A stretch of 23,029 bases of DNA from assembly GCA_036796435.1 (NCBI GenBank), contig DAIRCY010000039.1:1-23029 (forward strand), given 5' to 3'. The translations under genes were made by a program, and so were the position numbers. Below are positions 14,101-22,127 of the stretch, piece after piece; the stretch's first letter is position 1; every line of letters starts with the position of its first letter. The notes beneath the pieces are model-generated. The model saw only the letters and a program-made list of their open reading frames with translations, had not been told where the DNA came from and did no database searches. This stretch comes from JAJYVT01 sp036796435. Lineage in GTDB: Bacteria > Actinomycetota > Acidimicrobiia > Acidimicrobiales > RAAP-2.

Positions 14101-15701
14101 TCGGCCGTTTCCCTGGCGTGTCGTCGGTAGTCGAGCTTGCCGCTGGGGGAGCGGCCCACGGTCGGGACGACGCGCACCCTGCGCGGTGCTTTGAACGCGG
14201 CGAGCCTGCCCTTCACGTGATCGATCAGCTCTTGTTCCGAAGGCGGCTCGTCGCCGGATGGTTCCACGATGGCGACGACCATCTCTCCAAAGGCGGGATC
14301 GGGGACGCCGACCACCGCCGCATCGCGTATCGCCGGATGCGTCTTCAACGCTTCTTCCACCTCTTCTGGGAAGACTTTCTCGCCGGCAGTGTTGATGGAG
14401 CTCGACCCACGCCCGAGGAGATGCACCGAGCCGTCCGCACGCACCTGCGCGTAGTCACCGGGGATCGAGTAGCGCACGCCGTCGACGACGACGAAGGTCG
14501 CGGCCGACTTGTCCTCGTCCTTGTAGTACCCCACGGGGTTGCGGCCCGCGAGGGCGAGCACCCCGACCGTGTCGGAGCCGGGCTCGACCGGCCGGCCGTC
14601 GCCGTCGAGGACCTTTACGTCCGCGCCGAGCACGAAGTCCGCCGTCTTCGAGGTGGCTTGACCGGACGACATCGAGGCGCCGAGCCCGACGGCCTCGGTC
14701 GAGGAGAAGTAGTCCAAGAGGACCATCTCGGGCCGGTGACGCAGCAGGCCTTCTTTCACCTCCTCGCTCCACATCGCCCCGGACGACAAGATGCCGAGGA
14801 GAGACGAGAGGTCCCAGCGGTCCGGCTCGGCGTCGAGCGCGGCCAGCATGGGGCGCGCGAAAGGATCACCCACGATCACGATGCCGTTGACCTGTTCGCG
14901 TTCGACGGTGTCGAAGAGCTCCGCCGGATCGAAGTGCCGCCCTTCGAGCAACACCACCTTCCCGCCCTCGTTGAAGCACTCCATCGCCGTGAACCCGCCG
15001 GTGCCGTGCATCAGCGGGCAGGCCGGCAGAAGGGTCATTCCAGGACCTTGCTCGCGCAAGGACGCGACGATCCCGGCAAGTCCCTTGGACTCGTCGTAGC
15101 GCCGGAAGCCAGACTCGTTGGTCCGTGCGAACAGGTCGTCCTGGCGCCACATCACGCCCTTCGGCATCCCGGTCGTCCCACCGGTGTAGAGCATGATCAA
15201 GTCGTCCGGGCTTCTCGGCCACGGCGGGCGGACCCGGCCGGCAGCGGACTTGGCGGCGTCCTCGTAGCGCGTCGCCCACGGCGGGCACTGCGACGTGCCG
15301 TCGTCCACGAAGAGCCATCCACGCACCTTCGGCACGCGCGACCGGATGCGCTCGACGCGCCCGGTGAAGGCGCCGTGGAACACTACGGCGGCTGCATCCG
15401 CGTTGTCCCATAGGTAGACGAGCTCGTCGTCGGCGTACCGGGAGTTCGTGTTGACCGGCACCGCAGCGACTTTGACCGCGCCGTAGAGGGCTTCGAGGTA
15501 CTCGGGGCAGTTGTACAGGTAGAGCGCCACCTTGTCCTGCCGGTCGAGGCCCTGACCGAGAAGCCACTGGCCGATGCCGTCGGCTCGGTGGTCCATCTCC
15601 TCCCAGGTGAGGAGCCGCTCACCTTGGACCTGCGCCGGCGCGCCCGGCTGGACATCGGTCACCGCCTCCCAGACGTCGGCATAGTTCCAGCTGGTCTCCA
15701 T
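14058..15701 (-). CDS. Acyl-CoA synthetase (FadD-type AMP-dependent ligase)
   Basis: The 547-residue ligase activates a carboxylic acid to its CoA thioester through an acyl-adenylate. Signatures in order: METSWNYADVWEAV and LTWEEMDHRADGIGQWL at the N-terminus; the P-loop-like LYTGGTTGMPKGVMW; ACPLMHGTGGF; DYFSSTEAVGLG; YSIPGDYAQV with the ATP-ribose Asp; GRGSSSINTAGEKVFPEEVE at the hinge; and the catalytic Lys in SPSGKLDYR. It resembles actinobacterial FadD enzymes acting on fatty acids or sterol side-chain acids, but the chain length cannot be read from sequence. The ATG at 15701 is preceded by GAGGTGG. It is first in an operon with the CrtI-like oxidoreductase and diverges from a membrane-protein gene. 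Confidence 0.92.
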   Translation of the reverse strand: METSWNYADVWEAVTDVQPGAPAQVQGERLLTWEEMDHRADGIGQWLLGQGLDRQDKVALYLYNCPEYLEALYGAVKVAAVPVNTNSRYADDELVYLWDNADAAAVVFHGAFTGRVERIRSRVPKVRGWLFVDDGTSQCPPWATRYEDAAKSAAGRVRPPWPRSPDDLIMLYTGGTTGMPKGVMWRQDDLFARTNESGFRRYDESKGLAGIVASLREQGPGMTLLPACPLMHGTGGFTAMECFNEGGKVVLLEGRHFDPAELFDTVEREQVNGIVIVGDPFARPMLAALDAEPDRWDLSSLLGILSSGAMWSEEVKEGLLRHRPEMVLLDYFSSTEAVGLGASMSSGQATSKTADFVLGADVKVLDGDGRPVEPGSDTVGVLALAGRNPVGYYKDEDKSAATFVVVDGVRYSIPGDYAQVRADGSVHLLGRGSSSINTAGEKVFPEEVEEALKTHPAIRDAAVVGVPDPAFGEMVVAIVEPSGDEPPSEQELIDHVKGRLAAFKAPRRVRVVPTVGRSPSGKLDYRRHARETAEWLANAGHGTTDQP

Positions 15702-15749
15702 CGGCGGCACCACCTCGCGGCGGAGCCTATTGGCCACGCCGGGAGAAGT

Positions 15750-15772
15750 TGCAATCGGGAGCCGACATTGCA
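15750..15772. promoter_or_regulatory. Inverted repeat in the divergent promoter region
   Basis: TGCAAT (15750-15755) and ATTGCA (15767-15772) form 6-bp arms around an 11-base spacer. They lie in the 121-base region between the divergent acyl-CoA synthetase and membrane-protein genes. The half-site pattern would suit a TetR-type repressor, which often controls fatty-acid genes. No regulator gene is next door, and arms this short can arise by chance. Confidence 0.25.
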
Positions 15773-15822
15773 CTTGGTACGCTCCTGCGACTCCGACAGA
15801 CGATCCGGGGAGCGGCTTCGTG

Positions 15823-17075
15823 ATGGTCACCCGACGACATCTCTCCGCGCTCGCCGCCGGCGACCACCGGGGCCACGGGCTCGCGGCGTGGACCGACCGC
15901 CCCTTCGCCACCGCGGCGGTCGCTGCCGTCGCAGGGGTGTCCTACGTCGCCGCGCGGCTGGCGGTCGTCGGAAAGGGGGACCTGAGCAGGTTCGTGATGG
16001 CGGGACGCGACTTCGTGAACCCCGCCGCGGCACCGGCAGGACTCCACGTCTTCGCCGGCTCCGGTTACGACGGGCAGTTCTATTACAGGCTCGCCCTCGA
16101 CCCGGCGAACTTGCACAAGACCGCATTCGGCATCACCCTCGACGCGGGGTTCCGGGTCCAGAGGATCGGCATGTCCGCGCTCGCATGGCTCGGGTCCGGC
16201 GGCCNNNNNNNNNNAAGGAGCGCGAGCCCTTCACCTTCGCGATCGGCCCGGGCGACGGGCTCGTCCCCGACGCCCTCGTCGCCGTCAACCTCGCCGCGCT
16301 CGTCGCCCTCGCCTGGCTGGGGGGGACGATCGCCCGCGATGCCGGACGGCACGCCGCATGGGGGCTTCTCCTCGCCGGGTACTGGGGCTTTCTGTTCAGT
16401 ATCGGACGCGACCTGCCCGAGGTGGTCGCGAGCTGCTTCCTCGTCGGCGGGCTCGTCGCGCTGCGACGTCGCCGCCCGGTGGCTGCCGGCGTCGTGTTCG
16501 CCTGTGCGGTGCTCACGCTCGAGACGACGCTCGACGTCGTCATCGCAGTCGCGCTCGTCGCCGTGGTGGAGATCCTCCGGCGCAGGCGCCGGCCCGGACG
16601 CGCCGACGTCGCATGGGTCCTGCCGGGGGTGGCATTCGCCGGGTGGCAGCTCACCGGCTGGGCGGTCACCGGGACCCTGCCGATGAGAGCCGACACGGGC
16701 GACAATCTCGGCGCACCGGTGGTCCACGTGGTGGGTGCGGCCCTGTACTACCTCGCCCGCATCAATTCGGCGGGGTCGCTCCTCTGGCTCGGCGAGTTCC
16801 TCGTCCTGGCAGTGGTGACCCTGTTCGCGGCCTGGTCGCTCGCGCGCTCCGCGGTGCCGATATGGGAGAAGACCGCTTGGGTCATCGCGTTCGTGGTCGC
16901 GATCTCTCTGTCACGGGGCATCTGGTACGGGCGAGCGGACTTCCGCGGGTTCGAAGACCTCTACCTGTTGTCCTCGATCGTCCTCATCGGTTCGCGTCAC
17001 CGGCTGTGGCTGCCGGGCGCGCTGGTTTCGGTGGCATGGGTCGTGACCTTCGCGCACCACGTCGTCAACCTCTGA
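15823..17075 (+). CDS. Polytopic membrane protein, GT-C-like, interrupted by a gap
   Basis: At least 413 residues with about ten hydrophobic segments. After the first helix comes a long loop with DFVNPAAAPAGLHVFAGSGY and DGQFYYRLALDPANL, then FRVQRIGMSALAWLG. An acidic/aromatic loop after the first helix is the pattern of membrane glycosyltransferases with the GT-C fold, and GYDGQFYY recalls an actinobacterial family linked to cell-surface glycopolymers. The frame shifts from 1 to 0 across the gap at 16205-16214. The start is ATG 15823 (GTG 15820 also possible) behind CGGGGAGCGG. The gene converges with ribC, 17 bases away. The function is an inference; no catalytic residue can be proved. Confidence 0.6.
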
Positions 17076-17092
17076 GCTGCCTTCGGGACGAC

Positions 17093-17575
17093 CTAGGCCG
17101 GCTCGGGAATGGGCCCGGCGTCCGCGTAACCCTGGCGTACGCCGCGACCCGCACGACGGACGAGCTGTGTCGGCTCGTAGAGCATCCAGTACGCGTTGCG
17201 CGCGTGCTTGCGGGACCGGTCCTTGAACACCGGGACGAGATCTGCGGGTTCCTCCTCCTCGTCCTCGTGGACGAACACCTCGAGAATCGGGGTGTTCGTC
17301 ATCAGCTGCGCCATCATGATCCCCGTCGAGGCCTCATGAGCGCACGTCTTGTCGATCGGCGCCCTCCCCGGCATGCCGAGGGCGATCACGATCCGGCAGC
17401 CCTCGATCTCGATCAGCCGCTTCGCTGCGACAGCGAGATCCTTGAATCCCGGTACCGTCCGGCGCACGACCTCGAACCGCTCACCGTGGCCAGGGCACTG
17501 CGCCAGCTCGTCCAACGCCTCTGCGCCCATGTCGAAGCGGGCGAACATGGTGTCGACGACTCCGATCCTGTCCAC
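17093..17575 (-). CDS. ribC: Archaeal-type riboflavin synthase (RibC)
   Basis: The 160-residue product matches the archaeal riboflavin synthase, which dismutates two 6,7-dimethyl-8-ribityllumazines to riboflavin. It is related to lumazine synthase, not to the two-domain bacterial RibE. Matching blocks along the whole length are VVDTMFARFDM, RRTVPGFKDLAVAAKRLIE, GCRIVIALGMPG, KTCAHEASTGIMMAQLMTNT, EVFVHEDE and GRGVRQGYADAGP. Length is as in Methanocaldococcus (about 156). A GTG at 17575 starts it, with a weak ribosome binding site. It stands alone: no other riboflavin gene is adjacent, it converges with the GT-C-like gene and follows a hairpin. Such a gene in an actinobacterial background suggests ancient or recent transfer from archaea. 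Assignment is strong because all motifs are kept. Confidence 0.93.
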   Translation of the reverse strand: MDRIGVVDTMFARFDMGAEALDELAQCPGHGERFEVVRRTVPGFKDLAVAAKRLIEIEGCRIVIALGMPGRAPIDKTCAHEASTGIMMAQLMTNTPILEVFVHEDEEEEPADLVPVFKDRSRKHARNAYWMLYEPTQLVRRAGRGVRQGYADAGPIPEPA

Positions 17576-17681
17576 CCGCCCATTCTTGCGGCAGTTGTGG
17601 CGCGCCGCGGCACGACGCGGCGCGACAGCGCCCAGGACACCGGGGCTGACCGTCGCCGAGGCGGCTGGAAACGGCGGGACG

Positions 17682-17715
17682 CGTCGGACGCCGGCCCGAA
17701 GACCGGCGTCCGACG
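17682..17715. terminator. Strong hairpin between the 54-residue protein gene and ribC
   Basis: CGTCGGACGCCGG (17682-17694) pairs perfectly with CCGGCGTCCGACG (17703-17715) around the 8-base loop CCCGAAGA. It lies 26 bases past the stop of the minus-strand small gene and about 107 bases before the ribC start. No T tract follows, as is common in high-GC actinobacteria. A terminator is the simplest reading; a leader structure for ribC is possible. Confidence 0.6.
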
Positions 17716-17740
17716 GTCGCTCCCGCGGGCTACCCGGCAG

Positions 17741-17905
17741 CTACCAGCGATAGAAGCGGTGTCTCCCCGCGCTTTCACCTCGGCCGAGGGCGTACCCGAC
17801 GAGCCACAGGACGAGGAAGATCGCCGCGATGATCCAGAGGAAGTGCAGGGCAAATCCCAGCCCGAAGAACAGCAAGACGATCAAGAATGCAAGCAGTAGA
17901 AGCAC
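17741..17905 (-). CDS. 54-residue hydrophobic membrane protein
   Basis: A short gene with an excellent ribosome binding site, GGAGGT, six bases before a GTG start at 17905. The product is one long hydrophobic stretch, VLLLLAFLIVLLFFGLGFAL, HFLWIIAAIFLVLWLVGYAL, followed by a basic tail ending RHRFYRW and a TAG stop. It makes one hairpin or one to two membrane helices. Similar tiny proteins ending in -RWYRW are widespread in Actinobacteria and are annotated only as hydrophobic protein; their function is unknown, though I recall links to stress responses. Codon use (CTA, TTG, GCA) is less GC-biased than in its neighbours. Confidence 0.8.
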   Translation of the reverse strand: MLLLLAFLIVLLFFGLGFALHFLWIIAAIFLVLWLVGYALGRGESAGRHRFYRW

Positions 17906-17925
17906 GCTTGGACCTCCAAGTGCCG

Positions 17926-17943
17926 GGTGACACCGTTGTCACC
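17926..17943. promoter_or_regulatory. Inverted repeat just upstream of the 54-residue protein gene
   Basis: GGTGACA and TGTCACC flank the 4-base loop CCGT, about 20 bases upstream of the minus-strand start. This position could hold an operator or a small leader hairpin. Between here and 18146 there are further short inverted repeats, CCCGTCC-CCC-GGACGGG (17994-18010) and CAGATCGTGATCTG (18081-18094), but no gene. Confidence 0.35.
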
Positions 17944-18146
17944 TTCTCGCCGAGCGCCCTACCCGAATGCGACGGCGGTGAACCCTTTCCCAGCCCGTCC
18001 CCCGGACGGGTCGGGCAACTCCCCTTCTTGGTGGCTCTTCGCCGGCGAGGACCGAGCTGGCGGACGAGGCACCTTTCGCCCAGATCGTGATCTGGCGGAC
18101 TGCCATGTGGGCAATAATCACGGGGCGTTTTGTGGCAGGTGGACAG

Positions 18147-18199
18147 GCAATTCGGTAAGAATGGACGCGAATGCTTGCACGGCTGAAATATCGAATTGC
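18147..18199 (+). promoter_or_regulatory. Inverted repeat flanking the mptB start codon
   Basis: GCAATTCG (18147-18154) and CGAATTGC (18192-18199) are exact complements placed on either side of the ATG at 18171. The segment is AT-richer than its surroundings. In mRNA the arms could pair and enclose the ribosome binding site and start codon in the loop; in DNA they could be operator half-sites. Confidence 0.35.
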
Positions 18200-19778
18200 C
18201 GCTGAGCGAGCCGCCCAGGACGCGGAGGTTCCCTCGCTCCGGCGTTACGCGCTCGTCGGCCTCTTCGCGGGCTCGGCGATCGTCATCGGTGCTATGGCCG
18301 GCGGCACGAGCTTCGTTTCGCATCTCCCTGGCGCTTGGTTCTTCGGCACCCCGGGCGGTCCGCTGAGCGCCATCGCGTCCAGCTCCGACCGCGCGCCGGC
18401 GATCAGCGTGCTCGCCGTCTACGGCGGCCTCGTCGCATTGAGCGCCCTGTGGCTGCGGCTCCTCCGCGTGATGTGGCGGAACCCGGGTGTCGTCCAGGTG
18501 CGCGCCGTCGTTCGGATGCTTGTGGTCTGGGCGGTTCCCTTCGTCCTCTCGCCGCCGCTGTTCAGCAGGGACGTCTACAGCTACGCGGGGCAGGGCGCGA
18601 TGGTGACCTTCCACATCAACCCCTACGCCTACGGCCCGGGTGTGCTGGGCGCCACGCGCTTCAACCTTCTCGCCGGCCCCCTCTGGTCGAACGCCCCCTC
18701 GCCGTACGGCCCGACCTTCCTCTCGCTCGACGGCCTCGTCACCCGGCTCTCGGGCCACCAGGTGCTCGCCGACCTGTTCTTCCTCCGGCTGCTGTCGGTC
18801 GTCGGTGTGGTGCTCATCGCGGTCGCGCTGCCCACGCTTGCAAGGAGCGTCGGCCGCGACCCGGCGACTGCGCTGTTGTTCGGCGCGGGCAGCCCCATCG
18901 TGCTCGGGACCCTCATCGGCGGCGCCCACAACGACGCGCTCATGGTCGGTCTCCTGCTCGCCGGCCTCGCAGTCTGGAAGCGGTTCGGGCCCGTTCCCGG
19001 CATCGTGCTGTGCGCGCTCGCCGCAGGGGTGAAGGCGCCCGCCGCGCTGGGTGTCGTGCTGATCGGCTGGAACTGGGGAGGCGGGGCCGCGCGGGTGCCC
19101 GAACGGCTCGCCAGGACGGTGGCCGCACTTGGGATCGGCGCCGCGACGCTCGCCGCGCTGTCCGCTTTCTCAGGCGTCGGCTGGGGATGGGTGCTCTCGG
19201 TCACCACGCCCGACAAGATCTCGACGGGCGTCACCCCCGTCGACGAGGTCGCTCGGGCCGTGTGGGGGCTTTGTCATCTCGCGGGGAGCCCCGTGGCGCT
19301 GTCGTCGGTGCGCACGGTCGCGTCGATCGCCGGCGTCGCCGTCGCGGTCGCCGCCGGGACCTGGCTGCTCTGGCATTCGCCCCGGCTCGGCGATCTTCGT
19401 TCGCTGGGCCTCACCCTGCTCCTGCTGGCGCTGCTGGGTCCGGTGCTGTGGGCCTGGTACCTGGCGTGGGGCCTGGTCGTCCTCGCACCCGTCGCCACGG
19501 GATGGGTCCGCAGGGCCGTCGTCTGGCTCGTCGTCGCGGAGTCCCTCGTGGGCGCGTCCTCTGTGGCGGGCATCCTGCGCAGCCTGGGGAAGGCCGGCGC
19601 CCTCTCGGACGTGATGGTCGTGGTCGGCATCGCCGCGGCGGCGTTCGCCGTCCTCGGGGCGCCCCTCGCCCACCGGAACAACCGGGTCCGTGATCGCATC
19701 GCCGTGACGCCCGGGGCGACCGTCGCGCAGCCGGTGAAGGTCGCCGTCAGGGCACCTCGCCGGCCAGCCGAAGGCTGA
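18171..19778 (+). CDS. mptB: MptB-like polyprenol-phosphomannose-dependent alpha-1,6-mannosyltransferase
   Basis: The 535-residue integral membrane enzyme has about 12-13 helices. The mycobacterial MptA/MptB family uses polyprenyl-phosphate mannose on the outer face of the membrane to build the alpha-1,6-mannan core of lipomannan. The catalytic-loop signature is clear: PPLFSRDVYSYAGQGAMV, with the Asp after the first long helix, then INPYAYGPGVLG and SPYGPTFLSLDGLV. Further landmarks are SPIVLGTLIGGAHNDALMVG, VKAPAALGVVLIGWNWG and LLGPVLWAWYLAWGLVVLAP. The ATG at 18171 has only a weak ribosome binding site and sits inside an inverted repeat. The N-terminus is a short basic cytoplasmic tail. 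The last 30 residues are basic and probably disordered. It stands as a single gene; the family identity is firm, MptA versus MptB less so. Confidence 0.85.
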   Translation: MLARLKYRIAAERAAQDAEVPSLRRYALVGLFAGSAIVIGAMAGGTSFVSHLPGAWFFGTPGGPLSAIASSSDRAPAISVLAVYGGLVALSALWLRLLRVMWRNPGVVQVRAVVRMLVVWAVPFVLSPPLFSRDVYSYAGQGAMVTFHINPYAYGPGVLGATRFNLLAGPLWSNAPSPYGPTFLSLDGLVTRLSGHQVLADLFFLRLLSVVGVVLIAVALPTLARSVGRDPATALLFGAGSPIVLGTLIGGAHNDALMVGLLLAGLAVWKRFGPVPGIVLCALAAGVKAPAALGVVLIGWNWGGGAARVPERLARTVAALGIGAATLAALSAFSGVGWGWVLSVTTPDKISTGVTPVDEVARAVWGLCHLAGSPVALSSVRTVASIAGVAVAVAAGTWLLWHSPRLGDLRSLGLTLLLLALLGPVLWAWYLAWGLVVLAPVATGWVRRAVVWLVVAESLVGASSVAGILRSLGKAGALSDVMVVVGIAAAAFAVLGAPLAHRNNRVRDRIAVTPGATVAQPVKVAVRAPRRPAEG

Positions 19779-19922
19779 GCGCCACCGTCGCCGACAAGGC
19801 CGACGACCAGGCGGACGAGAAGGCCGAGAACACGACGGAGGGAGGGCGGTTCCCGCCGTACGCTCGCGTCGGCCTGACCGGCCCGGGCAGGACCGGAGCA
19901 CGCTGGGACGACGGAGGTGGCA

Positions 19923-21228
19923 ATGGCCTGGGACTTCTCGACCGAACCGGAGTTCGAGACGGAGCTCGAATGGATGCGCGCCTTGGTGCGCGACGAGATC
20001 CTCCCGATCGAGACGCTCGAGCTGGAACGCGCCGAGCTCCTACGGCTGGTCCGCCCGCTGCAAGAAGAGGTGAAGGCGCGCGGCCTGTGGGCCGCGCACC
20101 TCCCGCCCTCGTTGGGCGGCTCCGGTTTCGGCCAGGTCCGGCTCGGTCTCATGCACGAGATACTCGGGCAGTCCCAGTACGGCCCGGTGGTCTTCGGCAA
20201 CAGCGCGCCGGACTCGGGCAACGCCGAGCTGCTNNNNNNNNNNGGCGATCGGCAGCGAGCAGTCCGGTCGCGACGACCAGCGTGCGCAGTGGCTCGAGCC
20301 GCTCCTCGACGGAAGGTTCCGCAGCGGCTTTTCGATGACCGAGCCGGACACGGCGGGATCGGACCCGACGCTGCTCTCCACCCGCGCCGAGCGTGACGGG
20401 GACGAGTACGTCGTGAACGGCCGCAAGTGGTTCACGACCAACGGCTCGGTGGCCGACTTCCTCATCGTGATGGCCGTCACGAACCCCGACGTCCATCCGT
20501 ACCAGGGGTCTTCGATGATCATCGTCCCTGCCGGGACGCCCGGTGTGAGGATCGTGCGCGACATCCCGGTGATGGACCACCCGGACCCGAAATTCGGGGA
20601 GTTCGGCAACCATGCCGAGATCGAGTACAGGGACGTGAGGGTGCCGGTCGGGAACCTGATCGGGCGCGAAGGGGAAGGCTTCCGGCTCGCCCAGGCGCGG
20701 CTCGGCCCCGGCAGGATCCACCACTGCATGCGGTGGCTCGGCCAGGCGCGTCGAGCGTTCGACATGATGTGCGAACGGGCCGTCTCGCGCTATGCGCACG
20801 GGTCGCTCCTTTCGGAGAAGCAGACCGTCCAGAACTGGGTCGCGGACTCGCTTGCCGAGATGACGGCGGCCCGGCTGATGACGCTGCAAGCAGCATGGAA
20901 GATCGACCGGGAAGGCGCCCCCGCGGCACGCGACGAGATCGCGATGATCAAGTTCTGGGGAGCGGCCGTCCTGTACAACGTGATCGACCGCGCGATCCAG
21001 GTTCACGGCGCGCTCGGGTTCTCCTCGGACCTCCCCCTCGAGTCGATGTACCGAGCAGCGCGTGCGGCGCGGATCTACGACGGCCCCGACGAGGTCCACC
21101 GCCAGTCGGTCGCACGCCACACGCTCCGCCGGTACGCGGCGACCGAGATCCCGACCGAGCACGTCCCGACGCGGCGTGCGGCGGCGCAGGAGAAGTTCGC
21201 CGAGATGCTCCTGTCCACGTCCGGTTGA
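19923..21228 (+). CDS. Acyl-CoA dehydrogenase, FadE2/ACAD11-like, interrupted by a gap
   Basis: This FAD-dependent dehydrogenase introduces an alpha-beta double bond into an acyl-CoA. The N-terminal helical domain starts WDFSTEPEFETELEWMRALV. After the gap at 20234-20243 come FSMTEPDTAGSDPTLLSTRA (substrate/FAD loop), NGRKWFTTNGSVADF, GSSMIIVPAGTPGV, EGFRLAQARLGPGRIHHCMR and IDRAIQVHGALGFSSDLPL. The C-terminal YDGPDEVHR motif is typical of the ACAD10/11-like branch, with Asp where medium-chain enzymes have the catalytic Glu. The frame shifts from 0 to 1 across the gap. The ATG at 19923 has GGAGG five bases upstream; a GTG at 19917 is in frame. It is a single gene converging on the glycosylase gene. 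Chain length is unknown. Confidence 0.9.
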
Positions 21229-21268
21229 ACCGCGCCCGGGTCGCAGGGGAGGCGGCGGCGCGGACCGC

Positions 21269-22108
21269 TCACCGCAAGAGTCGCGACATGCGGCGGTCGG
21301 CGAGGACCCTGCCGCCGGTCTGGCAGGTGCAGTACGCGACCTCGTAGGAGTCGTACGAGACCCGACGGATGGTCGCACCGCACCGGGGACACGGCTCTCC
21401 GACGTGGCCGTGGATGGAGAAGTGCTCACCGAGCCGCGGTTCGGAAAGTCCGCCCTTGCGGGTCCGCTCGGCCTCGAGGCCCTCTGAGAGCACGTCGCGG
21501 ATCGCCCCGAGCAGCCGCTCCCGGGCCGGGGCGTCGAGAGTGCCGATCGAGGCGAACGGCGACAGCTGCGCCCGGTGCAGGGCGTCGTCGGTGAAGCCGC
21601 GCCCGATGCCGGCGACGACCCGCTGATCCCGGAGCCACGTGTACAGCCGCCGCGTGCTGCGCTCCGCGCGGACAAGTGCGGCGAACTCCGTGCTGTCGAC
21701 TTCGGGGCCGAGCGTCGCCAGGGGCCCGTCGTCGCCCGGCGCGAGCACCCACCAGCCGGCCTTGCGCTGGGTGCCGTGTTCGCGCACGAGCACCCCGGCC
21801 GCCGGTCCGCTGAACCTGAACCGCACGAGAGCGCCGCGCGGCCGCGTCCCCTTCGACGGGAGCTCGATGTCGACCCTGCCCGCCTGCGAGAGGTGGAGCG
21901 CCACGCGGTATCCGCCCTCGAAGCGAAAGAGGACGTACTTGCCGCGCCTCGCGACCCCCTCGAGCGTCCGGCCGACGAGCAACCCCGGCTCCGGGGTCGC
22001 CGTCTTCAGGCTCGCGCAGCCGAGGAGATCGGCTCCCTCGAGGACCGCGCCGCTCAGCGCCGAGCCCAGTCGCTCGGCCAGCCCCTGCATCTGTGGCATC
22101 TCGGGCAC
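21269..22108 (-). CDS. Fpg/Nei family DNA glycosylase
   Basis: This 279-residue base-excision repair glycosylase/AP lyase starts MPEMPQMQGLAERL: after Met removal Pro1 is the nucleophile and Glu2 the acid. RRGKYVLFRF supplies the conserved Lys of the beta hairpin. The H2TH region is GIGRGFTDDALHRAQLSPF. The C-terminal zinc finger is CPRCG, then YCTCQTGGRVLADRRMSRLL. In the finger the second Cys pair is C-x-C, where family members usually have C-x2-C, so metal binding may be altered. The start is GTG 22108 behind AGGGGAGG and lies 19 bases after the amidase stop, suggesting co-transcription. It belongs to the actinobacterial MPExPxxQ subgroup; whether it prefers oxidised purines or pyrimidines is open. 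Confidence 0.9.
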   Translation of the reverse strand: MPEMPQMQGLAERLGSALSGAVLEGADLLGCASLKTATPEPGLLVGRTLEGVARRGKYVLFRFEGGYRVALHLSQAGRVDIELPSKGTRPRGALVRFRFSGPAAGVLVREHGTQRKAGWWVLAPGDDGPLATLGPEVDSTEFAALVRAERSTRRLYTWLRDQRVVAGIGRGFTDDALHRAQLSPFASIGTLDAPARERLLGAIRDVLSEGLEAERTRKGGLSEPRLGEHFSIHGHVGEPCPRCGATIRRVSYDSYEVAYCTCQTGGRVLADRRMSRLLR

Positions 22109-22127
22109 GACGCCTCCCCTGGGATCG

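Noticed and set aside
17906..18146. A possible riboswitch, given several short stem-loops
   Set aside because: I compared it by eye with the ydaO (c-di-AMP) and FMN consensus elements and found no match; short GC hairpins are common at this base composition.
19779..19922. A small gene or RNA between mptB and the acyl-CoA dehydrogenase gene
   Set aside because: Only a weak 5-bp hairpin and the dehydrogenase ribosome binding site are visible; there is no start with a credible ribosome binding site.
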